Positions 1 to 8,060 are shown, counted from the stretch's first letter. The stretch is 21,820 nucleotides of DNA from Promethearchaeota archaeon (GCA_030615145.1 JAUWZT010000020.1:1-21820); one strand, 5' to 3'. The notes: a model not told the origin generated them from the sequence alone. Translations and numbers: made by a program.

Positions 1-165
1 GTTCTGCGATGGTCGTAATACGGGCTAAATCTACTAGGTATGTTAATTGTGATTGTTTCTTGATGGAGGTTTATTGCCTCAACTTCTTGATCGGCGTTAA
101 TAATAAATACTTGATCGAATTTTTCAGGAACACCGTCTCGACACCTTGTAGGTGCTCCACATCCA
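1..165 (-). other. Reading-frame fragment joined behind the truncated GNAT, runs off the left edge
   Basis: On the minus strand a frame is open from about position 165 to the window edge. Its peptide includes CRDGVPEKFDQVFIINA and later INIPSRFSPYYDHRR, which looks coding in composition. It is not in register with the GNAT-like frame that precedes it, and the full-length paralogue at 8886-10121 has nothing similar. It is probably the remaining part of another gene, or of the same gene after rearrangement, whose 3' end lies outside the window. I do not recognise the family. Confidence 0.3.
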
Positions 166-630
166 AGCGTAGGAGCCGATAATCGCTTTGGTAACGTCGA
201 TAATTCTTTGGTATTCTTTCCGGATCATAAACCCGCCCGAATAACCCTTGTGATGTTCAAAATCCAAGGCACACCTGAAACAGCCAACAGTGTCTTCTTC
301 GATCTTAAAGAGAATAAAGTGGTTTTCGGGGCTTTCAATCATCTTTTTCACTGCCCTGGGATCTTCTATCTCTTTGTATGGATATGAGCTTTCGTATACT
401 TCCTTGCAAATATTTGCGATCTCAATGGCATCCTCAGGCTTCGCTAAATATAGCGTAGGACTAATTTTGTCCGAACCTAACTTGGAATCGATAGTAAAAT
501 CTAACTCCATTCCGTTCTCTAAATCTAAACTCAATACACTTTCGAATATTTCTAAAAATTCGTCTACTGAATTTGGGTTGAGCTTCTGGTGAGGGATAAC
601 CGGTATCGTAATCGATTCTTGAGTGATCAT
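124..630 (-). pseudogene. 3'-truncated GNAT-like acyltransferase (copy 1)
   Basis: This 168-aa product matches the first 162 residues of the 411-aa protein at 8886-10121 at most positions. The shared part holds an N-terminal extension of about 55 residues and then a GNAT-like core (roughly residues 57-160, including GCFRCALDFEH and GSYAWMWSTYK). After STYK the homology ends abruptly and six unrelated residues lead to a stop. The remaining 250 residues, including the second domain, are missing. Nucleotide identity is very high; one 59-nt run (173-231) is identical to the other copy, so the duplication or a gene-conversion event is fairly recent. The ATG start is the same as in the intact copy and lies downstream of a matching promoter. 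It is divergent from the E1-like gene at 917, the same arrangement as copy 2. Probably non-functional. Confidence 0.8.
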
Positions 631-642
631 TTTTTTGACTGG

Positions 643-697
643 TAACTATGTTTTATGTGTTGGAGAGCACATTTCACCAGTCTATTTAAAGGACAAA
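643..697 (-). promoter_or_regulatory. Promoter/leader of GNAT copy 1
   Basis: A TATA box (TTTAAATA on the minus strand, 683-690) lies about 55 nt before the ATG at 630. The block 662-697 matches 10153-10188, upstream of the intact GNAT gene, at 34 of 36 positions; it contains GGAGAGCACA and the TATA region. Closer to the start, the 11-mer AAACATAGTTA (643-653) recurs 15 nt before the YghO-like gene at 7945. The conservation beyond the TATA box suggests a shared regulator site or leader element. Confidence 0.6.
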
Positions 698-840
698 GGA
701 GTTTTTTTTAGATAACTACCTAATGATGATGACTTTTTCTTCTTGGTTTTAGCATTGATAGGAGTAGTAGGGAAAGCATTAAGGATAATAAAAAAATGAC
801 TCTATATGGTTTTTTTCTCTTTGCTGTCCTTAATTTTTTC

Positions 841-916
841 TTTTAAATATCTTCTTGGATTGAAAGTTGTAACATAATCTAATCTCAATAAAGACAACAA
901 AAATAGATGATTACGA
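841..916 (+). promoter_or_regulatory. Promoter/leader of E1-like gene copy 1
   Basis: The TATA-like TTTTAAATAT (841-850) overlaps TATCTTCTTGGATT (848-861), and CAACAAAAATAGATGA (895-910) lies just before the ATG. Both elements recur upstream of the second E1-like gene at the same distances (11272-11285 and 11320-11335). Confidence 0.55.
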
Positions 917-1783
917 ATGTTTGTCAATCAAAAAATGGATAATTGGTCAGACTCTTATTGGGAACACATCGTAAGAAATATAGGGCCAATTACTTTCAAA
1001 GAGCAAGAGGCGATAAGAACTTCGCGCGTTGCAGTGCTCGGGGTTGGTGGTTTAGGAGGTCCACTCGCAGAAAATTTGGTCAGAGCGGGCTGCCAAAACT
1101 TAGTAATTTGCGATTTTGATATATTTGACGAGTCTAACTTAAACCGGCAAATTTGCACCATCGACGATCTCGGCAAGAGAAAAATCGACGTGGTAGAAAC
1201 CTTCTTACAAAAGATCGATCCCGAAGTAAAAGTTAGAAAGTTTTTTAAGATCTCTCAAAGAAACATCGATGCCCTCCTTGAAGGCGTGAAAGTGATTGCG
1301 CTAACTTTAGACGATCCCGCCACTTCGATCTTTATCGCTAGAGAAGCTCGGAAGCGGGGAATCCCAATGATCGAGTCCTGGGGGGTGCCATTCTTGTTTA
1401 CTTGGTGGTTTACTCCCGATAGCGTAGATTACGAAGAATGCTACGGATTAGAAACCAAAAATTTCAATTACTTCGAGCTTTCCAACCTAAAGAAAGAGGT
1501 CAACCTCGCAACTTACCAAGCCTTACTGCCGAAAGTGTTTACGATGCCAGGAGTCAGAGAAAAATACGACAGAGAACCGGGAGCCTTCGAAGAAATGATG
1601 GTAGGAAACATCGGAGCTCGGTCGTTTGCACCTTTCGTGAGAATAACAGCCGATTTTCTTTCGGTAGACGTAATATTCTCCGGGATTCTGGATATAAAGC
1701 CGAAAAACTTAGCCCCTCACCTGAAAGGGTTCGATTACATCAAGATGGAAGTCCAAGAAGCTAGTTTAATATCTAATAATTAA
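917..1783 (+). CDS. ThiF/MoeB/E1-like adenylyltransferase (copy 1)
   Basis: This 288-aa protein has the E1-like fold signature: a dinucleotide-type GVGGLG (residues 42-47), the acidic strand CDFD (D66, D68) followed by SNLNRQ with R77 and Q78, a GKRK segment with K89, and the LDD pair (132-133) at the position where related enzymes contact ATP-Mg. Such enzymes adenylate a C-terminal carboxylate of a small protein or peptide. It lacks the paired CxxC zinc motifs usual in MoeB and ThiF. One cysteine, C175 in YEECYGLE, is conserved in both copies and lies where the zinc/crossover region normally starts; it could be structural or catalytic. The C-terminal 100 residues match no family I recognise. 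About nine residues in ten agree with the copy at 11343-12200. Divergent from GNAT copy 1. The substrate is unknown; a RiPP-like or Ubl-like substrate are both possible. Confidence 0.85.
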   Translation: MFVNQKMDNWSDSYWEHIVRNIGPITFKEQEAIRTSRVAVLGVGGLGGPLAENLVRAGCQNLVICDFDIFDESNLNRQICTIDDLGKRKIDVVETFLQKIDPEVKVRKFFKISQRNIDALLEGVKVIALTLDDPATSIFIAREARKRGIPMIESWGVPFLFTWWFTPDSVDYEECYGLETKNFNYFELSNLKKEVNLATYQALLPKVFTMPGVREKYDREPGAFEEMMVGNIGARSFAPFVRITADFLSVDVIFSGILDIKPKNLAPHLKGFDYIKMEVQEASLISNN

Positions 1784-1796
1784 TTTTTTTATTTTT

Positions 1797-2278
1797 TTAG
1801 TCTATACTTAAAATTTCCTTAAGAATTTTATTTTTAATGAATTGATAGTTTTGATTAATATAGTTGGATTTTTTATTTTCATCTAATCTGCGATAAAAAT
1901 AAGCTTGGTGGAAAATTTTAAAGTAATATACAATTTTTCCATTCAGGAGAAATTTATCGAATGTTTTTCGTTTTGATTTGATAAAACCTTGCTCTTCTAA
2001 ATAATCCATTACATACATATAAGAACTCCCGCCTTAGAAAATTATAAGTAAAGGATTAATTAATTTAATCTCGTTAATAAGACATTCGGAAAGACAATTT
2101 TTCCACATTACTTGGTTTTTATTATTTTTACCTTCGTCTACAATATCGTCATTACGCTTACACAAATTTTTTTCAATAGGATATAAATATTTTTTTTATT
2201 CTTCGCCGTAAATAATTCAACTACATTTTTACTATAAATGTGCTCGAGTAAGCCACAATATTCTTCTAATCTATTCAT
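1797..2278 (-). pseudogene. Decayed gene, possibly uracil-DNA-glycosylase-like
   Basis: Three minus-strand pieces read as one protein once two lesions are repaired. An ATG at 2278 starts MNRLEEYCGLLEHIYSKN. A frameshift in the A-rich stretch after it leads to NLCKRNDDIVDEG and then WKNCLSECLINEIKLINP and LLIIF. A TAA stop follows, then GGSSY and the 73-aa frame ending at 1797. The order W-x2-C, E-I, INP-LLIIF(x)GG and, much later, FHQ resembles the C-L-x-EI-x-LI-x-P-x-lG and H-P regions of the UDG superfamily, but this is judged by eye. It starts 41 nt after the HhH-like gene in the same orientation, so it was probably the third gene of that operon. The 73-aa frame could start at an ATG with a GGGAG upstream and might still be translated. 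Confidence 0.5.
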
Positions 2279-2319
2279 AAACGCTTTCACCTATTCTTAT
2301 TATTTTCAAGTACTTATTT

Positions 2320-3021
2320 TTAAGATGTTTGAGACTTTTTGAGAAGCAAAGAACTTAATTTATTTTTTAAATTATTTAATTTATCAAGTTTTTCTTTAAA
2401 GTTATTCTCTAAATCCATAATTAATTCCATTTTTCTCTCGTGAGGGTTTTTCAAATTTTTTGCAACATCATCAATTGACTTTTTTCCTTCGAGAAAACTT
2501 ATTAATAATTCTTTTTTTTCATTATAGGTAAATAATGCTCTATCTATCTCGCGTAAACTAAATTCTCCCTTACAGATTTCGTATATTCTAAGAATTTCTA
2601 CTCTATAATCATTATAACTTATTTTTTTTTTCCTTAATAAACCTTTATCCCTTAAAGTTCCTACAGTCCTTACATCCCTAATTGGAAATTTATCTGGATA
2701 CTTGAAATGTAAAATTGTTGAGGCAATAGGTTCTAAAATACCAGGTAGCTTTTTTCTTCGCTTATTATCTTTAAAAAAATTGATTTTTTCTCCATCGTTT
2801 AAATCAGAGATCTCCTTAAAAGCTGATATATATAGCTCTTTGTTTTTCTCATCTAAGTACTTTTTACTTCTACTTGCTTTCCAATTATAAATTCTCTTAA
2901 AAATATCCCAATCGATATATAAATCTTGTTCTTGAATTATTCTAAGAATGTTTTCATACTCAATTTCATCTTGATTTTTTTTATTAGGTATCCAATTCTT
3001 TATAAAATTCCCATTAATCAT
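2320..3021 (-). CDS. Helix-hairpin-helix-like protein, possible DNA glycosylase relative
   Basis: This 233-aa, lysine-rich protein is not assigned with certainty. Its core LPGILEPIASTILHF (residues 92-106) followed by YPDKFPIRDVRTVGTL (108-123) has the look of the helix-hairpin-helix plus Pro-Asp region of HhH-GPD proteins, with D116 in the place of the usual Asp. The N-terminal 80 residues are charged and helical; the C-terminal 60 residues are predicted coiled coil (KEKLDKLNNLKNK). It starts 16 nt after the PD-(D/E)XK nuclease gene and precedes the decayed gene at 1797-2278, so the three probably formed one transcript. Very AT-rich. A role in base excision or restriction is inference from fold and context only; it could be a non-catalytic conserved hypothetical. 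Confidence 0.55.
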   Translation of the reverse strand: MINGNFIKNWIPNKKNQDEIEYENILRIIQEQDLYIDWDIFKRIYNWKASRSKKYLDEKNKELYISAFKEISDLNDGEKINFFKDNKRRKKLPGILEPIASTILHFKYPDKFPIRDVRTVGTLRDKGLLRKKKISYNDYRVEILRIYEICKGEFSLREIDRALFTYNEKKELLISFLEGKKSIDDVAKNLKNPHERKMELIMDLENNFKEKLDKLNNLKNKLSSLLLKKSQTS

Positions 3022-3037
3022 AATAAGATAATGTTAG

Positions 3038-3667
3038 CTATTCATTAATAAAAGATATAATTTTATTCATAATTTGATAAATAGAACCTTCGATTATATT
3101 TTCGTATCCTTCTTCGTTCCATTTTGATATTCGGTTAATCATTAACATGTCTTCTCCGAATAAGTTCTTGAATCTTTTTAATTGAATATTAAATCTATCT
3201 TGCTTTTCTTTATTAAAATCATATTGGGAGTGTTGTAAGTATAGAAATATAAAAAAAGGTGGATCGCTATTATCTACATTTAAAGTATCCTTCATTTCTA
3301 TGAATCGATTTACCACGCCTTCTATTTTCTGTGCGGATTCCTGATATAGCTTAATTTCGAAAATAGCTATAGGTATAATTTCCATATTTTTTTTTTTTAT
3401 CCCAATAAAAATATCAGGTTTAATTTTTGATTTATTGCTAATTTTTAATTTAAAATTAGATTCAATCGAAATATCTGAACTTAAAATTAATTTATTTCCC
3501 TTATAATTAGCTTCGTAATGATGATGGATGGTTTTAGGAGTAGCTGTTCTAATATTTTCAAATTCAATCTTCAAGAATCTTTCTAAGAATTTTTTAATAT
3601 ACAAGAAATACCATAGTTCTGAAAAGCCCTCTATTCCCCTTCCGGTTCCTTTCGTTTCATTGAGCAT
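3038..3667 (-). CDS. PD-(D/E)XK-family nuclease-like protein, 5' end uncertain
   Basis: The 209-aa frame has the restriction-endonuclease-fold signature: KPDIFIG (P84-D85), a spacer strand, then IAIFEIK (E104, K106), flanked by helices. The PD...ExK spacing of about 20 residues is normal for the superfamily, which cuts DNA with one or two metal ions. The real protein is longer: the same frame stays open upstream to about 3754 and reads FEFEDKNPDEYLISTHFAFRE directly before M1, which looks like genuine coding sequence. That extension enters the run of 22 A (minus strand) and is then stopped, so the true start is lost or hidden by the homopolymer. It is the first gene of a minus-strand operon with the HhH-like gene. 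Confidence 0.65.
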   Translation of the reverse strand: MLNETKGTGRGIEGFSELWYFLYIKKFLERFLKIEFENIRTATPKTIHHHYEANYKGNKLILSSDISIESNFKLKISNKSKIKPDIFIGIKKKNMEIIPIAIFEIKLYQESAQKIEGVVNRFIEMKDTLNVDNSDPPFFIFLYLQHSQYDFNKEKQDRFNIQLKRFKNLFGEDMLMINRISKWNEEGYENIIEGSIYQIMNKIISFINE

Positions 3668-3732
3668 TTCTCTAAAGGCAAAATGTGTGGATATTAAATA
3701 TTCATCTGGATTCTTATCCTCAAATTCGAAGG

Positions 3733-3754
3733 TTTTTTTTTTTTTTTTTTTTTT
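3733..3754. repeat. Homopolymer of 22 T
   Basis: An uninterrupted T22 lies exactly where the minus-strand nuclease gene loses its 5' end and the plus-strand type IIG fragment begins. It may be a recombination scar, a phase-variable tract, or an artefact of assembly. Confidence 0.9.
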
Positions 3755-5169
3755 ATAATACTACCTATCGTTTTGTTAAAAAGATCTTCAATGTTAGTTC
3801 TGGCAATTTCCCTTATTTTACATTTTTATTAAAAATAGAAGGCTCAATTAATTACAAGAGAAGTCAAAAGCAAAAATTAATTAACGATTTTGGCGGAAAT
3901 ATCGATGACCAAGGTTATGTATGGTTAAATCTTAACGATACAGAAAAAAACCGATTAATGGACTTATATAAAACACCGAGTGTGTATCAACACGGCTTAG
4001 ACTTATCTAAATTAGTGGGAAAATTAATATTTTTCGAAGACGAGAAGGATTACGACAAATGCCTTGTTTTAGTATTATATCTTACTCAATTTAAGGATAT
4101 TATAATTAAAAAACTAGAGGAATACGGAGAATTAACTCCTTTGAGACCCAATAAATGGATTACGTTACGTAGGAGTGCAAGTATAAAACTCCCAGATAAC
4201 AAAAAGCGAATGTTGTTTGATTACTATCGCGAAAAACCTAAGATTTTTTATAATTATCGAGTAGGAAATAATAATATTTTTGGTTTTTCAGATAAACACA
4301 TGGTTGCGGCTACCGATATGTATTTCTTCCATAAATTTGGTGAAAAAATTAATACATACTATATCTTAGCTTATCTTAACTCTAAACTTATGATGTTTTA
4401 TTTCAAGGAGCGTCCAATTGCTCTTCAGAGACAAAAATCAAATGTTGAAAACGATATTCCGATTTTTCTGCCAAGAAATGAAGAAGAGATCGCATTACAA
4501 AAGTTAATAATTCGAAAAGAAAAATCTCTTACGAGAAAGTTACAACACTTAGAAAATTATTATCGAACGAAGGGATTTCATTTTAATTTAGGAATAGCAA
4601 GTGAAGATCAGATCGATATTGATTTAGAAACTTTCCTTAGAAATGTAACGACCAGCACCTTAAAAGATATGTCTTACAAGATAAGATCTGAGCCTGAAAT
4701 CTATACTATTAATCGTAATGAGTTCCCCATCTTAATTCTAAATCCAAATAACGTTAAAAAGTTAGAAAGATTTACCGAAAATCCTTTAGGAACTGATGTA
4801 CATTTTAGGTATAAAACGTGCAGAATCATTGTTAATTTAGAATTTTATGAAAAAGTAAAGTTGGTTATTGATAGTTTTTTTAACTTTACGGAATCTCCTA
4901 CTTTTGAAGAGTTACTTAGTTTAAAATTGCCTACGGACGAAATCATAGATTTAGTAAACGTTAAAAAAACGCGACTTCTTAATAAAATCTCTGGGCTTGG
5001 TTCTGATGATAAAATGAGAATTGAATCGATCGTGGACAATGTTTTAGCTACTGCAGATATAACAGATGTAGGATACATAAATAAAATTAATAGAATACTT
5101 TATTTCATAGATATTTCACTTATTAAAATGATCGCCCCTGAATTTATTGAGGAAATACTGGCATATTGA
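3755..5169 (+). CDS. Type IIG restriction-modification enzyme, C-terminal recognition part (5'-truncated)
   Basis: About 470 residues with no methyltransferase motif (no FxGxG, no NPPY/F). The segment from about 4010 to 4420 has the order expected of a target-recognition domain of Eco57I/TaqI-like fused enzymes: lysine-rich helices, KIFYNYR, FGFSDKHMVAATDMYFF, then YYILAYLNSKLMMFYF. A PRNEEE / LQKLIIRKEKSL segment and a helical dimerisation-like tail follow. No in-frame ATG occurs before about 3958; a longer frame from an ATG at 3685 is open only by reading the T-run as poly-Phe over the opposite gene, which I consider spurious. The upstream methylase and nuclease domains are absent from the window. 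Probably a non-functional remnant or an assembly junction; a stand-alone specificity subunit is a weaker alternative. Confidence 0.6.
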
Positions 5170-5330
5170 TCAAGTTACTAATTCATCTATCGAAGTCCCA
5201 TATAAGAATTAGAGTAACGATATCTATTCCTCTCTTTCTCTTTTATAAGGTTTTTCTGGAGCGTTAAAGAAGCATTTAACATTTTGTTATTAATCTCATA
5301 TGTGTAATACCATGAGATGTAAAATTCTCA

Positions 5331-5992
5331 TTAAGGTTTGGGTATATCCGCTATACCTTTAATTAGGTCTAACGCTTGATTTCTTAAAGTCTCTACTGCT
5401 TCAGGATCAATTTGAAAATTGGGAAATCTTTTTATATCTGCGGGGGGATTTTCATTTGGATCTTTAAAAAGCAAATGATCATACTTCTCTTTGATAGTAT
5501 TTAAAAGTTTTTTATAATATTGATACAGTAGTTCTTTTTGTGCATCATTAGCTGAGTCAAATGCACCCCCTGAACCTTGATCATCATCAATTTCTTCTTC
5601 TAGTTTATTATAGGCTTCAGCTGCAATTAAATTTTCATTTTGAAAGTTGGTTAACATTTCAAGGTGTTTATATACTTTTGCATGCTTTTTCTTCAGTGTG
5701 GTGTATAAATAAACTGATAAAAGAACAAATCCGAACACTATGAGTGTAATAATTGATAATACTTTTTGTGATAGTTCTTCAAATAGAAATGAGAGGATTT
5801 CTGTAATTGCATCTGTCGCTACTGTAGCTAAAGATATAACCCCAAATAACCATCCTAAAGTTATATAGCGTCCTAATTTTGTCTTCCAATTATTAATGGG
5901 TTATTATATTGAATCCTTATGCTTTTATGGGCTTCTTTTTTTTCTTCAATAATTTGTATTCTTTTGTTTAATCTTCTTATCTCAAATGGCAT
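5331..5992 (-). pseudogene. Two-helix membrane protein with coiled-coil tail, interrupted by one frameshift
   Basis: An ATG at 5992 with AGGTAG upstream starts MPFEIRRLNKRIQIIEEKK and reads to a TAG at 5873-5875. The adjacent frame is open from 5902 and continues LGRYITLGWLFGVISLA, then through the 135-aa frame ending at 5331. Joined near 5875-5900 the product is about 220 residues: a basic N-terminal helix, TM1 (about ITLGWLFGVISLATVA), an amphipathic link, TM2 (about VLSIITLIVFGFVLLSVYLY), then a charged cytoplasmic-like coiled-coil region with a flexible DDDQGSGG linker and a proline-rich end. The only start for the downstream part alone is a GTG inside TM2, so a true frameshift or a sequencing indel is likely. 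Function unknown. Confidence 0.55.
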
Positions 5993-6205
5993 TTTAATTC
6001 TACCTTTTTTTTGTAAAAATTATTTTGGATTTTCAAGAGATACTTTGATAGGTTTAAGAAATAATCTCTTATTTAACTTTTATATTTTTTTTTATATAAA
6101 AAGATTTATTATTTTGTAAATTATTTTAATTTTCTATCCTAATATACCTTTACGCGTAGGAATATTCATTGCTTATTGACTTGATTTTAATCTATTCTTA
6201 TTTGG

Positions 6206-6409
6206 TCATTTTAGGAATTTATAAATAGAGATAAAAAAATAATAAAGAACTGAACTATAGTTTTTTTTATATTTTTGATAATGTTGAGTATCATACTGCA
6301 TTTCAATCAAAAAAGAATCTATGCTAACTAGGACCTTCTTTTTTCCTAAGGATTTTTCAGGTTCAGGATGAGAAGCTTGATTTCTAAAATAATAAATCGA
6401 GCAAAGCAA
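6206..6409 (-). CDS. Small ORF, doubtful
   Basis: A 67-aa frame, basic and aromatic (KKNYSSVLYYFFISIYKFLK at the end), with no recognisable motif. It lies in a very AT-rich stretch between two better-supported genes. It could be a remnant of a larger gene or chance; there is no clear ribosome-binding site. Confidence 0.2.
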   Translation of the reverse strand: MLCSIYYFRNQASHPEPEKSLGKKKVLVSIDSFLIEMQYDTQHYQKYKKNYSSVLYYFFISIYKFLK

Positions 6410-6497
6410 ATTCCTATAAAGTTATAATTGATTTTTGTTTTTCCTTTTGGTCTATGATTAGCAAGATAATCAACTCCTGATTTAAAGGTTGAAAGTT

Positions 6498-6683
6498 TTA
6501 TATATATCTCTCCAGAGAGTAGCCCCCCTCTTTTGCTTCTAGTTGGAAGCCGTATTTCGCAATAACGCAGAATACATGGACGTGAAAACGAGTAAAATCG
6601 GTAATATCGCTTATAGCGTTTAAGGCGTGTTGTTTTAGAAACTGCCGAGCTTGTTCCTTTGTATGATTTGTATTATTCATCAA
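6498..6683 (-). CDS. Small 61-aa protein of unknown function
   Basis: The frame begins with two ATG codons (MMNNTNHTKEQARQF). The composition is protein-like and the G+C is closer to the adjacent GNAT gene than to the AT-rich spacers. A TATA-like ATATAAAT (minus strand, about 6702-6710) sits some 20-25 nt upstream of the start, which suits a leaderless or short-leader mRNA. The gene follows the YghO-like GNAT gene by 89 nt on the same strand. The C-terminus is LEAKEGGYSLERYI. It has no membrane segment. Size and position next to acyl-transfer and E1-like genes make it a conceivable peptide substrate, but nothing in the sequence proves this. Confidence 0.5.
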   Translation of the reverse strand: MMNNTNHTKEQARQFLKQHALNAISDITDFTRFHVHVFCVIAKYGFQLEAKEGGYSLERYI

Positions 6684-6772
6684 AATAAAAAATTTGACAA
6701 TAAGATTTATATCCTAAGGGAGTCAAAAATCTTTGAGAAAAGAAAGAAAAAAGAAAAAAAACGAATTAAAAG

Positions 6773-7945
6773 TTATTTTCTTAAGATTCGCTTCTGGACC
6801 ACGTAGTGAGTTCTTAACGGGGAGCTATGAGGAAAAATAGCCTTTATTGCGCGGTCGTTGTTAGCCCATATCGTAGTGCCCTCGTAGTAATTATACCCGT
6901 AAACCGCAGACAATAAAGTTTTCCCAATGTTGTGAAGCGCAGAGAATATGCCTTTTCCAGCGTATTCTTTTTTGATGATTACCGTATCGACGTTCATGTG
7001 AGTAAGCGGTTCTTCCGCCCACAATTGATAAAGGTTGGGTTGGGCCATCAGTATTCCAACGAGTTCTCCAGAATTTCTATCGAAGGCGTAAATGCTGGTA
7101 GATACGATGTTGTCGAGATCGGCTGCGTTCCATGTATCTATAAAGCCGGGCATGTTAGCGTAGGTCTGGGGATCGAACTCGGGATTTACGATTTTAACTT
7201 TTTTATCGGCTTGGTCGTAAGCGTCCATCATCTCCTCAAATCGATGTTTACCTCCTGTGGCGTCAGCCAACACGGAATAAAAAGACTGCTGGGCTAAACT
7301 TAATATTTGGTCTTTTAGAGCTTTTATTTCGTCGAGCGGTAAAAAGCGAGTCATAATATTATCGTCTAACTCTTTTCCTTTCTCCCATTTTTTCACGAAG
7401 GCGTCTACGCAAGAATATTTAGAGTCGATTTTATATCCTAATTCTTCTAGATATGCTAACGCATTTGAACCAGGATCGTTATATGCCACTCCGCTCATCA
7501 TTGGAGAAGCAAAACCTCCGGTCTGCCAACCAATCCCCCCAACACGTTTGGGATAATTAATAGGACCTCGAAGCTTTTTGAAATTGTTTTCTCTAACAAA
7601 CCTCTCGCATTCCCTCATAAGTGCTTTACACACTTCGAAATTTTGAGCGTGCAACCACCCAAAGGTAGGACATCGCATGCCGTAGCTTCGATAATCTTGG
7701 TCGATTTGACAGAACACGAAACCCTTCTTAATTCCGTTTCGAAGCGCTAAAAACATCTGTATCTCGTCTTTGGGGCTATCAGACTTATGCTCGTAATAGC
7801 TAACGATTTCAGACACAATTTTGGGCTTTAGAGCTTTGTTTGGAACGAACAAGAGTTCCATCAACATTTCCTTGATCTGAGAAGGATCGCCTACTTCTGC
7901 TACTTCTACGCCTTGATGGAGTTCTTTTTGTGCAGTTAATTCCAT
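6773..7945 (-). CDS. YghO-like tandem GNAT acyltransferase
   Basis: This 390-aa protein has two GNAT-type halves. The N-terminal half (about 60-180) carries FVFCQIDQDYR, FGWLHA, then LRGPINYPKRVGGIGW (125-140) and MMSGVAYNDPG with LEELGYK, the pattern typical of YghO-like cytosolic GNAT proteins. The C-terminal half (about 240-390) contains VDTVIIKKEYAGKGIFSALH, where EYAGKGI matches the acyl-CoA pyrophosphate loop (x-x-G-x-G/A), followed by a last strand and a basic tail. The expected role is transfer of an acyl group from acyl-CoA to an unknown amine. It lies on the same strand as the unknown 225-aa gene and full-length GNAT upstream, but its own TATA box indicates separate initiation. Composition matches the GNAT/E1 genes rather than the AT-rich neighbours. 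Confidence 0.75.
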   Translation of the reverse strand: MELTAQKELHQGVEVAEVGDPSQIKEMLMELLFVPNKALKPKIVSEIVSYYEHKSDSPKDEIQMFLALRNGIKKGFVFCQIDQDYRSYGMRCPTFGWLHAQNFEVCKALMRECERFVRENNFKKLRGPINYPKRVGGIGWQTGGFASPMMSGVAYNDPGSNALAYLEELGYKIDSKYSCVDAFVKKWEKGKELDDNIMTRFLPLDEIKALKDQILSLAQQSFYSVLADATGGKHRFEEMMDAYDQADKKVKIVNPEFDPQTYANMPGFIDTWNAADLDNIVSTSIYAFDRNSGELVGILMAQPNLYQLWAEEPLTHMNVDTVIIKKEYAGKGIFSALHNIGKTLLSAVYGYNYYEGTTIWANNDRAIKAIFPHSSPLRTHYVVQKRILRK

Positions 7946-7959
7946 TTATTTTCACTGAA

Positions 7960-7998
7960 TAACTATGTTTACACTAAAAGAGATTAGATATATTTAAA
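7960..7998 (-). promoter_or_regulatory. Promoter/leader of the YghO-like gene
   Basis: The TATA-like TTTAAATA (7991-7998, minus strand) lies about 50 nt before the ATG. AAACATAGTTA (7960-7970) sits 15 nt before the start; the same 11-mer is 13 nt before GNAT copy 1, and in both cases a CAGT follows within two bases. Confidence 0.45.
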
Positions 7999-8060
7999 GA
8001 AAAATGATAAAAAAAAATGACCTTCGAAGATTAAACTTTGCAAAAATCTAGTCAATCACT

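Noticed and set aside
1438..1764. 108-aa plus-strand frame inside the E1-like gene
   Set aside because: It is a shadow; the E1 frame has all the family motifs and is conserved between paralogues.
3685..3754. ATG start for the type IIG fragment with a poly-Phe N-terminus
   Set aside because: The frame depends on translating the T22 run and overlaps the better-supported nuclease gene on the other strand.
5919..6119. 66-aa hydrophobic plus-strand ORF
   Set aside because: It is opposite the start of the two-helix protein; the Phe/Leu/Ile richness comes from AT-rich sequence rather than a designed membrane helix.
6932..7297. 121-aa plus-strand frame
   Set aside because: It lies opposite the YghO-like GNAT gene and has no motif or ribosome-binding site.
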